Below are positions 50,238 to 58,802 of a stretch of 64,000 bases of DNA, piece by piece (position 1 is the first letter of the stretch; the number at the start of each line of letters is the position of its first letter). The notes below the pieces were generated by a model that was not told where the DNA came from, did not search any database, and worked only from the letters and a program-made list of their open reading frames with translations. The position numbers and the translations under genes were made by a program. This DNA is from Burkholderiaceae bacterium (GTDB lineage Bacteria > Pseudomonadota > Gammaproteobacteria > Burkholderiales > Burkholderiaceae_C): the NCBI GenBank assembly GCA_017992055.1, contig JAGOPK010000004.1:317138-381137 (forward strand). The letters run 5' to 3'.

Positions 50238-52160
50238 TCACCACCACAGCCACAGCCGCAGCTGGTCGATCAGGCGGTGGGTCCAGATCCACAAAATGGG
50301 CCGGTCGCCGGCCTCGACCAGGGCCAGGCCGCTCATGCCCGGGCGCCACCAGGGCTCGGCGGCGCGGTCGAGCTTGACCTTCAGCGCAAACTGGCTGCCG
50401 GCCGTGCCCCGCACCTGGGCCACCGGCACCACGGCCTCGACGGTGAAGCCGATGTCGCTGCCCGGCTGGCCCAGCAGGCGCAGCGCGCCGCGGGCCTGGG
50501 CCGGCAGCTCGCGCATGTCGCGCTCGGGCACATGGATCACCGCATACAGGCCTTCCACCCGCGCCAGGCGGAACAGCTTGTCGCCCTGGCGCACCGGCGC
50601 GCCGGCCAGCTCCTTGCGCTCGCCTTCGACGATGACGCCGGCAAAGGGCGCCGCCACGCTGGCCTGGGCCAGCTGCAGCTGCACACGCTGCAGCCGCGCC
50701 TGGGCCTGCACCGCCCGCGCCATGGCCACCTGGGTCTCGGCGGTCTGGCCCAGGGCCCGGGTGCGGTCGGCCTCGGCCTGGTAGCGCGCCAGCTCGGCGG
50801 CCAGGTCGGTGGACTGCAGCTGCAGCTCGCGTGTGTCCAGCCGCGCCAGCACCGCGCCTTCGGTGACCACGTCGCCCAGCGTCGCCGGCACCTGGCCCAG
50901 ATAACCGTCGAAGGGCGCGCTGATGACCTGGATGCGGTCGGTGGTCAGCTCGGCCGTGGCCTCGATGCGGTAGGGCCAGCGGCCCAGGGCCAGGGCCAGC
51001 AGCAGCAGCACCGCGGCACCGCCCAGCCACAGCCGGCCGCTGCGGCCGGGCTGGGTCCATTCGCGCAGGCGACGGCGGGCCTGCAGCGCGCCACGCTGCC
51101 AGCGGCCCAGCGACTGCTCGCGCCGGTCGGCCAGCCAGGGCCGCAGCAGATGCAGGGCCACCGAGATCTGCTGCAGCCGCTCGGCCGCCAGCGGCGAATC
51201 ACGCCGGCCCAGCAGCAGGGCCAGGCGCGGCGCCTCGGGCTCGCCGCCGTCCAGCAGCAGCGTGACCAGGTGGCCATGGCCGACCGAGCGCGCCAGCCGG
51301 TCGTGGCACAGCGTGACCACGCCGGTGTCGATGGCGGCCGCGGCGGCATCGGCATTGGCATCGCCCGCGGCTTGGTCGGCCGTCGCGGGCGCGGCCGGCG
51401 GCGGGTAGACGATGTCCACGCCCTGGTCGAAGGCCTCGTCCAGCGCGGCTTCCAGCAGCTGCACCTGCTCGGCATTGCGCTCGAAGCGGTCGATGTGGCT
51501 GATGGCCAGCACACGCGCGCCATGGCCTTCGTGCACGCCCAGCACCACCTGGTCGCAGTCGGCCTCCACCGCCAGCAGGTTGACCAGGGCCAGCGCGGCG
51601 GCGCCGAACTCGCTCTCCTGCATCACCCGCGCCACCAGGTCGAGCAGGCCCACCAGCTGCGGCGAGGGCGCGGCCAAGGCCGTGCCCGGGCCGCTGTCGG
51701 CGGTGGTGGCCAGGGCTGCGGCCGGAGCAGCCGGCACATCGGCCACCAGCTGGGCGCGCAGCAGCCATTCGTTCAGGCCGGAGCGCTCGCGCGCGCCGAT
51801 CTGCATCAGGGCCAGCGTCGGGCCCTCGGCAGCAAACAGGCGCACCGCCGCGACCACGTCGCCGCTGGCCTGCGGCGCCTGGGCCTGGCCCTGGGCCAGG
51901 GCGCGTGGCGCCAGCTCGGCCAGCAGCTGGGCGGTCTGGGTCGCCAGCAGGCTGTCGGCCGGGGCGCTGGCGCCCAGCACCTGCCAGGGCGCACCGGCGC
52001 GGCCGCGCAGCAGCATCACGCCACGGGCGCGGCACAGCAGGGTCAGGCAGACGGCCAGTCGGTTCCAGAAGGCCGCGTCCTGCGGCGCGCCACGCAGCGC
52101 GCGCAGGCTGTCCAGCACCTGCTGTGCATCCATGGGCGGCTGCACATCGCTGCCGCTCAC
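50238..52160 (-). CDS. GAF-domain HlyD-family membrane-fusion protein
   Basis: A 640-residue two-part protein. Residues about 1-350 are soluble and look GAF-like around 170-325 (LLDLVARVMQESEFGAAALALVNLLAVEADCDQVVLG, ISHIDRFERN). One membrane helix follows at about 376-394 (GAAVLLLLALALGRW). A HlyD/adaptor region comes after it: barrel-sandwich strands (VISAPFDGYLGQVPATLGDVVTEGAVLARLDT), an alpha-hairpin (about 440-500), and APFAGVIVEGERKELAGAPV. The C-terminus is Trp-rich (ILWIWTHRLIDQLRLWLWW). This suggests a cytoplasmic sensor joined to a periplasmic adaptor. The GTG start overlaps the previous stop (GTGA). An ATG at 52133 is the alternative. It is the last gene of the export operon. Confidence 0.83.
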   Translation of the reverse strand: MSGSDVQPPMDAQQVLDSLRALRGAPQDAAFWNRLAVCLTLLCRARGVMLLRGRAGAPWQVLGASAPADSLLATQTAQLLAELAPRALAQGQAQAPQASGDVVAAVRLFAAEGPTLALMQIGARERSGLNEWLLRAQLVADVPAAPAAALATTADSGPGTALAAPSPQLVGLLDLVARVMQESEFGAAALALVNLLAVEADCDQVVLGVHEGHGARVLAISHIDRFERNAEQVQLLEAALDEAFDQGVDIVYPPPAAPATADQAAGDANADAAAAAIDTGVVTLCHDRLARSVGHGHLVTLLLDGGEPEAPRLALLLGRRDSPLAAERLQQISVALHLLRPWLADRREQSLGRWQRGALQARRRLREWTQPGRSGRLWLGGAAVLLLLALALGRWPYRIEATAELTTDRIQVISAPFDGYLGQVPATLGDVVTEGAVLARLDTRELQLQSTDLAAELARYQAEADRTRALGQTAETQVAMARAVQAQARLQRVQLQLAQASVAAPFAGVIVEGERKELAGAPVRQGDKLFRLARVEGLYAVIHVPERDMRELPAQARGALRLLGQPGSDIGFTVEAVVPVAQVRGTAGSQFALKVKLDRAAEPWWRPGMSGLALVEAGDRPILWIWTHRLIDQLRLWLWW

Positions 52161-52969
52161 GCGCCGGCCTCCAGTCGCACACGCGCCTTCACGCCGGGCC
52201 GGATGCGGCGCTCGGGATTGGGCAGCTGCACGCGCAGCTCGACCAGGGAGCTGGCGGCATCGACCACCGGCGAGACGAAGCTGACGCGGCCGTTGACCGG
52301 CGCGCCGACGGCCGGGTCCTCGACCTGCACCGCCACAGTCTGCCCCGGCTTGAGCTTGCGCGCCGCGGCCTGGCTGATGTGCACGCGCAGCTCGCAGCTG
52401 GAGGCATCGACCAGGCGCAGGATGGGCTCGCCCGGCGCCGCCCATTCGCCGGTCTGCACCTTGATCATGGTCACCACGCCGGCCACCGGCGAGACCAGCT
52501 GGCGCATGGCCTCGTCGCGCTCGGCCAGGGCCAGCTCGGCGGCCTCGCGCTTCTTGGCCTCGCGCAGCTGCTCGCCGCGGCCGCTGGTGGCATCCAGCTC
52601 CATGCGCAGCTTGGTCAGCTCGTCGCGGCTGATGGTGCCGGCCTGCTCGTAGAGCTTGCTGGCATCCTTGACCAGGCCTTCCAGCGCGATGCGCCGGCGC
52701 TCGATGGTCTGCTGCTCGCTGGTATCGCCAACGATCAGGCGGCGCCGCTCCTGCTCGATGCGCTGCAGCCGCGCATCCTGGCTCAGCAGCACCTGGCCGG
52801 CGCGCACGGCCTGGCCGACGGCCACATGCACGCGGTCGACCACGCCGGGCACATGCACGCTCAGCGTCAGATCGGCCTGCGGATGCACGATGCCGGTGAA
52901 CTCGGCCGGCGCGGCCTGGGCGGCGCCCAACAGACTGGCCAGGACCAGGGTGGTGACAACAACTCTCAT
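52157..52969 (-). CDS. HlyD/RND-type periplasmic adaptor protein
   Basis: A 270-residue secreted adaptor. A signal peptide (MRVVVTTLVLASLLGAAQAA) precedes the biotinyl-lipoyl half (VHVPGVVDRVHVAVGQAVRAGQVLLS), a helical hairpin (about residues 70-140, rich in E/R/K), the second lipoyl half (SPVAGVVTMIKVQTGEWAAPGEPIL), and a beta-barrel domain with a VRLEAG end. It would bridge an inner-membrane component to the TolC-like channel. The ATG at 52969 was chosen for its signal peptide. An upstream ATG lacks one. Confidence 0.88.
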   Translation of the reverse strand: MRVVVTTLVLASLLGAAQAAPAEFTGIVHPQADLTLSVHVPGVVDRVHVAVGQAVRAGQVLLSQDARLQRIEQERRRLIVGDTSEQQTIERRRIALEGLVKDASKLYEQAGTISRDELTKLRMELDATSGRGEQLREAKKREAAELALAERDEAMRQLVSPVAGVVTMIKVQTGEWAAPGEPILRLVDASSCELRVHISQAAARKLKPGQTVAVQVEDPAVGAPVNGRVSFVSPVVDAASSLVELRVQLPNPERRIRPGVKARVRLEAGA

Positions 52970-53006
52970 GGACGGATTCTCCGAAACCTGGGCGTGGCGG
53001 GCCTGT

Positions 53007-54974
53007 TCATCGGCCATCGTCGGCAAACGACAGCTGCTTGCGGATCTGGCGTTCGCGCTGCTGCAGCCAGCGCCGCTGCAGCGCGGCCTGGCGCTGGGCC
53101 CGCGACTGTGCCAGACGCACCAGCGGCGCAATCAGGCGGGCCCGCAGCGTGGCGCTGGCAGAAAGCGAGGGCAGCAGCGGCCGCAGCCACCAGGGCAGGT
53201 GGCGCTGCAGCAGATCGTCGTCCAGCGCCACAAAGGGCTGGGCGGCGCCAGGCTGGCCCTGGCGGCCGGCGCGGCCGAACAGCTGCCAGTCCACGCGTGC
53301 CGATTCATGCGGCTCCAGCATCAGCACCTGCAGGCCGCCCTGCTCGCGCACCGCGGCATCGAGCAGGATGTCGGTGCCGCGCCCGGCCATGTTGGTGGCG
53401 ACTGTGATGCTGCCGGGCCGGCCGGCGGCGGCCACCACGGCGGCCTCGTGGGCGGTCTGGCGCGCGTTCAGCACCGCACAGGCCAGGCCGCGGGCGGCCA
53501 GGGCCGCGGCCAGGGCCTCGCTGTCTTCCAGCCGGCGCGTGCCCACCAGCACCGGCAGGCGCAGCGCATGCAGGCGCGCCACCTCGTCCAGCACGGCCTG
53601 GGCGCGGGCCGTGCCATCGGCAAAGTGGCGCAGCGGCACCACCGCCAGGCGGCTGGGCACGCGCGTGGGCACGGTGAAGGTGGGCAGGCCGTAGACGCGC
53701 CACATCTCGCCGTGCACGCCCTGCAGCGTGCCGCTGGCGCCGCCCAGTCGGTGGTAGCGGCTGAAGAAGTCCTGGAAGCTCATGCGCGCCAGGGTCTTGG
53801 ACGGATGCGTCAGCTCCACGCCCTCGCGCGCCTCGATGGCCTGGTGCAGGCCATAGCTCCAGGTGCGGCCCTCCATCACGCGGCCGGTGTTCTCGTCGAG
53901 GATCTCGATCTTGCCGTCCTGCACGATGTAGTGGCGGTCGCGCAGGAACAGGTCGCGCGCCGAGATCGCCTGGCACACCAGGTCGTCGCGGCGGTCGGGC
54001 GCATGCCACACCGGCGGCAGGGTGCGCGTCAGGTCCTCCAGATGGGCGCGGCCGGCGTCGGTGAGGTCCACCGCACGCAGCCGGGCGTCGATGCGGTAGT
54101 GCAGGCCGGCCTGCAGGCCGTCGGCGATGTCGCGCGCGGCCAGCACCGCCTGCACCAGCATGGCATTGGGCTGCGGCGCCGAGATGATCAGCGGCGTATT
54201 GGCCTCGTCGATCATCACGCTGTCGGCCTCGTCGACGAGTGCCGCATACAGGCCGCGGGTGCGCACCTGGCTGGCGCCGCCCGGGCGCAGCTCGTGGATG
54301 CGGCGCCGCGTGGCATCGGTGGCGCCGGACAACACGATCTGGTCGCACAAATGGTCGGCCAGCAGCTGCTTGCTGGTGGCATACACCAGCTCGGCGGCAT
54401 AGGCCTGCTGCAGCACCTCGATGGCCAGGCCATGCACCACCGAGGCGGCGCGCACGCCGCAGCGGGCGTACAGCGGCGCCATCAGCTCGGCATCACGCTG
54501 GGCCAGGTAGTCGTTGGCAGTGACCACATGGCAGGGCTGGCCCTGCCAGCCATGCAGCACCGCGGCCAGGGCCACGGCCAGGGTCTTGCCCTCGCCGGCA
54601 TTCATCTGCACCACCAGGCCCTCGTGCATGGCCAGCGCGGCCAGCAGCTGCACGCGGTAGGGCCGGCGCTCGACGGTGCGCGCTGCGGCCTCGGCCACCA
54701 GGCCCAGGGCCTGGGCGCGCTGCCCGGCATCGCCCAGGCGCAGCGCGCGGCGCAGCCGGCGCAGCTCGGCATCGAGCCGGGCCTCGTCCCAGCCGGCGGC
54801 CTGCTCGGCCTGGGCCAGGGCCTGGTCGGCCTGGCGCTGCAGCTGGCGCGACAGCCGGCCGCTGCGGTGCGCCAGCCAGCGCCGCCAGGCGGCGGGGCCG
54901 CTGCTGGCCGCGCCGTCGACCTCGTCGCGCGGCGGCGACCAGCGCAGCGGGCGCGGTGCGAGGCTGCCGCTCAC
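53007..54974 (-). CDS. SecA-like ATPase (shortened paralogue)
   Basis: A 655-residue SecA-family motor, against about 900 for housekeeping SecA. Seen in order: Walker A MNAGEGKTLAVALA (about 124-137), TANDYLAQRDAE, DEAD-type VDEADSVMIDEANTPLIIS (about 247-265), ENTGRVMEGRTWSYGLHQAIEAREGV, ATNMAGRGTDILL, LFGRAGRQGQPG. The preprotein-crosslinking region is present, but the C-terminal part is cut to a short basic helix and the zinc-binding C-x-C tail is absent. Start is GTG overlapping the M50-HlyD stop (GTGA). Its place between adaptor genes implies a dedicated export role rather than general secretion. Confidence 0.9.
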   Translation of the reverse strand: MSGSLAPRPLRWSPPRDEVDGAASSGPAAWRRWLAHRSGRLSRQLQRQADQALAQAEQAAGWDEARLDAELRRLRRALRLGDAGQRAQALGLVAEAAARTVERRPYRVQLLAALAMHEGLVVQMNAGEGKTLAVALAAVLHGWQGQPCHVVTANDYLAQRDAELMAPLYARCGVRAASVVHGLAIEVLQQAYAAELVYATSKQLLADHLCDQIVLSGATDATRRRIHELRPGGASQVRTRGLYAALVDEADSVMIDEANTPLIISAPQPNAMLVQAVLAARDIADGLQAGLHYRIDARLRAVDLTDAGRAHLEDLTRTLPPVWHAPDRRDDLVCQAISARDLFLRDRHYIVQDGKIEILDENTGRVMEGRTWSYGLHQAIEAREGVELTHPSKTLARMSFQDFFSRYHRLGGASGTLQGVHGEMWRVYGLPTFTVPTRVPSRLAVVPLRHFADGTARAQAVLDEVARLHALRLPVLVGTRRLEDSEALAAALAARGLACAVLNARQTAHEAAVVAAAGRPGSITVATNMAGRGTDILLDAAVREQGGLQVLMLEPHESARVDWQLFGRAGRQGQPGAAQPFVALDDDLLQRHLPWWLRPLLPSLSASATLRARLIAPLVRLAQSRAQRQAALQRRWLQQRERQIRKQLSFADDGR

Positions 54975-57136
54975 AGCTGGTAGCGCTTCTGCAGCAGCTG
55001 GCGCCAGGCGCGGACCAGCTGCTCGGCCGCGGTGCGCGGCGGCAGCGGCACGCGCAGCCAGCCGGTCATGCCGTGCAGGGCCAGGGCCTGGCTGCCGTCG
55101 GCCTGGCCGCCGGAGCCGGCGGCAAACTGTGCCTGCAGCTCGAAGTACGGGTCCATGGCCTCGACGCCACGCGGGTCGTCGGGCCGCACGGCCACCGAGC
55201 CACCGCCCTGCCAGCCCAGGGCCGAGGACATCAGCTTCTGGCTCTGGTGCGGCACCAGCACCAGGCGCGTCGGCCGCACCGGCTCGCCGGCCTGGCCGCG
55301 CAGGCGCAGCTCGGCGCCGTCCAGGCGCTGGCCGAACAGGCTTTGCGCCTGCTCCTGCGAGACCACGGCCGAGAAGCGCAGGCCGCCCGGCGCGCTCAGC
55401 TCGCCCAGGGCCTGGCCGCGGCCGACCCAGTTGTTCAGCCGCTCGTGCAGGCCCTCGGCGACCCAGGTGCCGTCGTGGGCGGCGCGCACCGTCAGCTCGG
55501 CCAGGCGGGCGCGCAGCTGGGCCAGGCGCTCGGCCGCGGCGGCCACGCGCTGCTCGTGCACCGCCACCTCGGCCACCGCGCGCTCCAGCGCCAGGTTGCG
55601 CAGCAGCTCGGCCTCTTCCAGCGCCGATTGCGCGGCCTGGGCTTCCAGCTCCAGCTCGGCATTGGCCAGGCGCAGCAGCACCTGGCCGGCGCGCACGCGG
55701 TCGCCATGCTGCACCTCCAGCGCCAGCAGCCGGCCGGGGCTGCCGGCGGCCACGCGGGTCAGCTGGCGGGCCTCGACCACGCCCGGCGCACGCAGCGCAT
55801 CGGGCAGCGGCAGCGCGAAGATCAGGGCCAGCGGCGCCAGCACCAGGGCCGCCGACACGGCAAAGGCCCGGCTGCGGTTGCGCAGCAGGGCCGGGCTGCG
55901 CAAATGGGTCCACCACTGCCAGCCGGGACGCAGCACGCCGACGAACAGCATCACGCCCGAGAAGATCACCGCCACGCCGAACCAGTGGTCGGCCAGCAGC
56001 AGCAGGATCGAGACGAACACCAGCATGCGGTAGATGAAGCTGGCCGCGCCGTAGCCGGTGAGCCAGGCCCATTCACGCCGGTCGCGCGCCGGGCTCTCGG
56101 CCTGCTGCGTGCCCAGCAGCCAGCGGTTGCCGAAGTACTTCCACTGCTGGCCGGCGCGCTGGTAGAGGTTGGGAATGTCGACCAGGTCCGACAGCACGTA
56201 GTAGGCGTCGAAGCGCAGCAGCGGATTGCCGTTGAACAGCAGGCTGGACACCGAGCCGATGACCATCACATTGAAGGCCAGGCTGTTGACCAGGCCCGGC
56301 CCGGTGGCGGCCCAGACCATGGCGCCGAGTGCCGCCAGCGCCAGCTCGACGATGATGCCGGCCGCCCCCACCAGGGCCCGCGCATGGCGGTCGCGGAAGG
56401 CCCAGCTGCCGGTGGCGTCCACATAGGGCAGGGGCACCAGCAGCAGCAGCATGATGCCCACGCTGTGCACCTCGCCGCCGAAGCGCTTGACCACCAGCGC
56501 ATGGCCATACTCGTGCAGCGCCTTCATCAGCGCCATCGCCGCATACAGCCACAGCAGGTTGTCGACCGCGAACAGGCCCTCGGTCTGGTTCCACAGCCGC
56601 TGCGCCTGCGACACCACGGTGACACCGCCGGCCAGCGCGATCAGCGCCAGCAGCGCCGCAAACGGCCAGCTGACCAGGGCGCGGGCCAGGCCGCGCTGGC
56701 GGTCGAGCCAGCGGTTGGGGTCCCACAGCGGGATGCGGATCGACAGAAAGCTCAGCAGCTTGCCCTGCAGCTCGCGGCGCTTGTGTTCGCGGTGGCGGGT
56801 GAAGATGGTCAGGCTGTCGGCCGGCGTGTCGTGGTACAGCAGATTGGCCTGGTGCAGCTGCGACAGCACCTGCATCGCCTCTTCCTGGCCCGGCGCCTCG
56901 GCCGGCAGGTCGCGCAGGCAGGACTGCCAGACCTGCTCGACCGTGCGCTGCGGCGTCAGCCGCGAGACGAAGGCATAGGCCTGGGGCGAGAGGCGGTAGA
57001 ACTTCTGGTTGTAGGTGTCGCGCAGCACATACCAGTCGCGGCCGCGCGAATGCTGCTTGTGCACTACCACCGTGGGCAGCAGGCCCAGGCGCGCCTCGGC
57101 CACGCGGTGCCAGGACTCGCTGAAGGTGTGGCTCAC
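54971..57136 (-). CDS. PqqD-like / M50 site-2-protease-like / HlyD fusion membrane protein
   Basis: A 721-residue fusion. Residues about 30-110 look PqqD-like (WYVLRDTYNQKFYRLSPQAYAFVSRL). About 155-415 is a polytopic M50 domain with zinc motif HEYGH (208-212) and NGNPLLRFDAYY (302-313, with the third ligand Asp). Residues 425-721 are a HlyD-type adaptor: helix ALVLAPLALIFALPLP, lipoyl strands GSPGRLLALEVQHGDRVRAGQVLLRLA, a hairpin of about 80 residues, and a beta-barrel. PqqD-like domains bind leader peptides in peptide-maturation systems. Here this could present the cargo, and the metalloprotease could process it. GTG start. A 115-bp gap separates it from the TolC gene upstream. Confidence 0.87.
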   Translation of the reverse strand: MSHTFSESWHRVAEARLGLLPTVVVHKQHSRGRDWYVLRDTYNQKFYRLSPQAYAFVSRLTPQRTVEQVWQSCLRDLPAEAPGQEEAMQVLSQLHQANLLYHDTPADSLTIFTRHREHKRRELQGKLLSFLSIRIPLWDPNRWLDRQRGLARALVSWPFAALLALIALAGGVTVVSQAQRLWNQTEGLFAVDNLLWLYAAMALMKALHEYGHALVVKRFGGEVHSVGIMLLLLVPLPYVDATGSWAFRDRHARALVGAAGIIVELALAALGAMVWAATGPGLVNSLAFNVMVIGSVSSLLFNGNPLLRFDAYYVLSDLVDIPNLYQRAGQQWKYFGNRWLLGTQQAESPARDRREWAWLTGYGAASFIYRMLVFVSILLLLADHWFGVAVIFSGVMLFVGVLRPGWQWWTHLRSPALLRNRSRAFAVSAALVLAPLALIFALPLPDALRAPGVVEARQLTRVAAGSPGRLLALEVQHGDRVRAGQVLLRLANAELELEAQAAQSALEEAELLRNLALERAVAEVAVHEQRVAAAAERLAQLRARLAELTVRAAHDGTWVAEGLHERLNNWVGRGQALGELSAPGGLRFSAVVSQEQAQSLFGQRLDGAELRLRGQAGEPVRPTRLVLVPHQSQKLMSSALGWQGGGSVAVRPDDPRGVEAMDPYFELQAQFAAGSGGQADGSQALALHGMTGWLRVPLPPRTAAEQLVRAWRQLLQKRYQL

Positions 57137-57171
57137 GACATGGACCCCTGGCCCGACGGGTACGTCGGTCG

Positions 57172-57186
57172 GTCCCCCGAGGGGAC
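57172..57186. other. Hairpin in the 115-bp spacer between the TolC-like and M50-HlyD genes
   Basis: GTCCCC-CGA-GGGGAC forms a 6-bp GC stem with a 3-base loop and no T-tract. It is the only sizeable non-coding gap in the export operon. It could be an RNA processing or stability element, or a weak attenuator. Confidence 0.4.
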
Positions 57187-57251
57187 GGCGGGCCGGCTTG
57201 GGAGCGGCCCGGCGCTCGGCCCGCCCCGCTTCGACACGATGGCAAGCATGA

Positions 57252-58802
57252 TCAACCGTCGATCTTGATGGCGAAGCGCGCGAACAGCTCGCCGTTCAGC
57301 GCCTGCAGCGCCAGCTCGGACAGCTGGGCGCGCACCTCGGCCTCGATCAAGCGGCTGCGCACCTCGGTCAGCCGGTCCTCGGCCTCCAGCAGCTGGCGCA
57401 GCCGGCTGCGGCCGCTCTCGTGGTTCAGGCGCTCGGCCCGCCACAGCGCCTCGCGCTGCTGCACCTCGTGGCGCATCAGGGCCAGCTCGCGCCGGCCACT
57501 GTCGCGCTGGGCGGTGCGCGTGGCCCACTCGTTGCCCAGCGCGCGGGCCTCGGCTTCCATCAGCAGGCGCGCGGCATCGCGCTTGAGCTCCTGGGCCTCG
57601 TGGCGCGAGCGTGGTGCGGTGTTGCCGATCGGCATCTCCATGCTCAGCGACACATACCAGCCCGGGTGCAGGTCGCGCAGGCTGTGCTCCAGCGCATAGC
57701 GGAAGCTGGGCACCAGGCTGTTCTGGTTGTAGCCCAGCTCTACGCTGACATCGGGCCGCTGCTGGTTGCGCGCATGGCTCAGGCGCACCTGTTCCTGCTC
57801 GGCGCGCAGGCGGGCGATCTGGTAGCCCGGCCACTGCGCCTGCAGGCGCTGCAGCGTGGCCGTGGTGGATTCGGCGGTGAGCACTTCGGCCGCGGCGGCC
57901 GGGGCATCGGCCGTGGGCAGCGACTCCACCGCCCGGTAGCGCTGGCCGCCGCCCGGCACGCCGGGCTGGTTGAGCAGGTTGCGGATGCGCGCCTCGGCCT
58001 CCTGCACCAGCTGCTGGGCGCGCAGCTGCTCGGTCTCGCGCGCGCCGACGGCGATGTCGGCTTCCAGCAGGTCGACCCGCGGCGCCACGCCACCGTCGAC
58101 GCGGCGCCGCACGTCCTCGCGCAGCTGGCGCGCCGACTCCAGCGCCCGCTCGCGCAGCAGCAGCTGGTCGCGCGCACGCACCAGCTGCCAGTAGGTGCCG
58201 GCGCCCTCGCCGACCACGTCGACCAGCTGCTTGACGAAGCGCTGGCGCTCGATCTGCTGCTCCAGCTCGGACACGCGCAGGTCGGCCTCGGTGGCCTCGC
58301 GGCCGGCATTGCGCAGCAGCGGCTGGCGGATCGACAGCGTCAGCGTGCCGCGGTTCTCGCGCTCGCCGGCACTGGCCAGCAGATTGCTCTGGCGCCGGCG
58401 CAGCTCGTGGCCGAACTCGAAGGTGGCGCCGGTGGGCAGCTTGCCGCGCAGGCCGGTGGCGCCGGTGATGATCTGCTCCAGCGCGCTGGTCTTGCCGACA
58501 TTGGTCAGGCCGCTGGTGCGCTCCTCATAGGTGCGCGGCCGGTCCTGGCCTTCGCGGCGCCAGCGCAGGCTGGCCAGCGGCTCGTACAGCGCGCCTTCGG
58601 CCTGCAGCAGGCGGCCGGCGGCTTCAGCCTGCAGGCGCGCGGCCTGGGTGGCGGCGTTGTGCACCAGGGTCAGCTGCACCAGCTCGGTCAGCGACAGCGG
58701 CAGCGGCTCGTCGGCGGCAGGGGCCGCCGTCTGCGACTGGACCTGGACAGCGGCGGTCAGCAGCAGCGCCGCGAGCAGCGCGCGCGGCTCAGGGCGCCGC
58801 AT
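57252..58802 (-). CDS. TolC-family outer-membrane channel
   Basis: A 516-residue outer-membrane factor. A signal peptide (ALLAALLLTAAVQVQSQ) is followed by two tandem TolC-type repeats of long helices and beta-strands. Seen: LSLTELVQLTLVHNAATQAARLQAEAAGRLLQAEGALYEP, LTLSIRQPLLRNAGREATEADLRVSE, PDVSVELGYNQNS, VSLSMEMPIGNTAPRSRHEAQELKRDAARL. It would form the exit duct reached by the HlyD adaptors of this locus. Start ATG at 58802 overlaps the lipoprotein gene by 14 bp. Confidence 0.9.
   Translation of the reverse strand: MRRPEPRALLAALLLTAAVQVQSQTAAPAADEPLPLSLTELVQLTLVHNAATQAARLQAEAAGRLLQAEGALYEPLASLRWRREGQDRPRTYEERTSGLTNVGKTSALEQIITGATGLRGKLPTGATFEFGHELRRRQSNLLASAGERENRGTLTLSIRQPLLRNAGREATEADLRVSELEQQIERQRFVKQLVDVVGEGAGTYWQLVRARDQLLLRERALESARQLREDVRRRVDGGVAPRVDLLEADIAVGARETEQLRAQQLVQEAEARIRNLLNQPGVPGGGQRYRAVESLPTADAPAAAAEVLTAESTTATLQRLQAQWPGYQIARLRAEQEQVRLSHARNQQRPDVSVELGYNQNSLVPSFRYALEHSLRDLHPGWYVSLSMEMPIGNTAPRSRHEAQELKRDAARLLMEAEARALGNEWATRTAQRDSGRRELALMRHEVQQREALWRAERLNHESGRSRLRQLLEAEDRLTEVRSRLIEAEVRAQLSELALQALNGELFARFAIKIDG

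Noticed and set aside
53007-56072. A 1021-codon version of the SecA-like gene
   Set aside because: The extension is the wrong frame of the M50-HlyD gene. The GTG at 54974 fits the coupling pattern.
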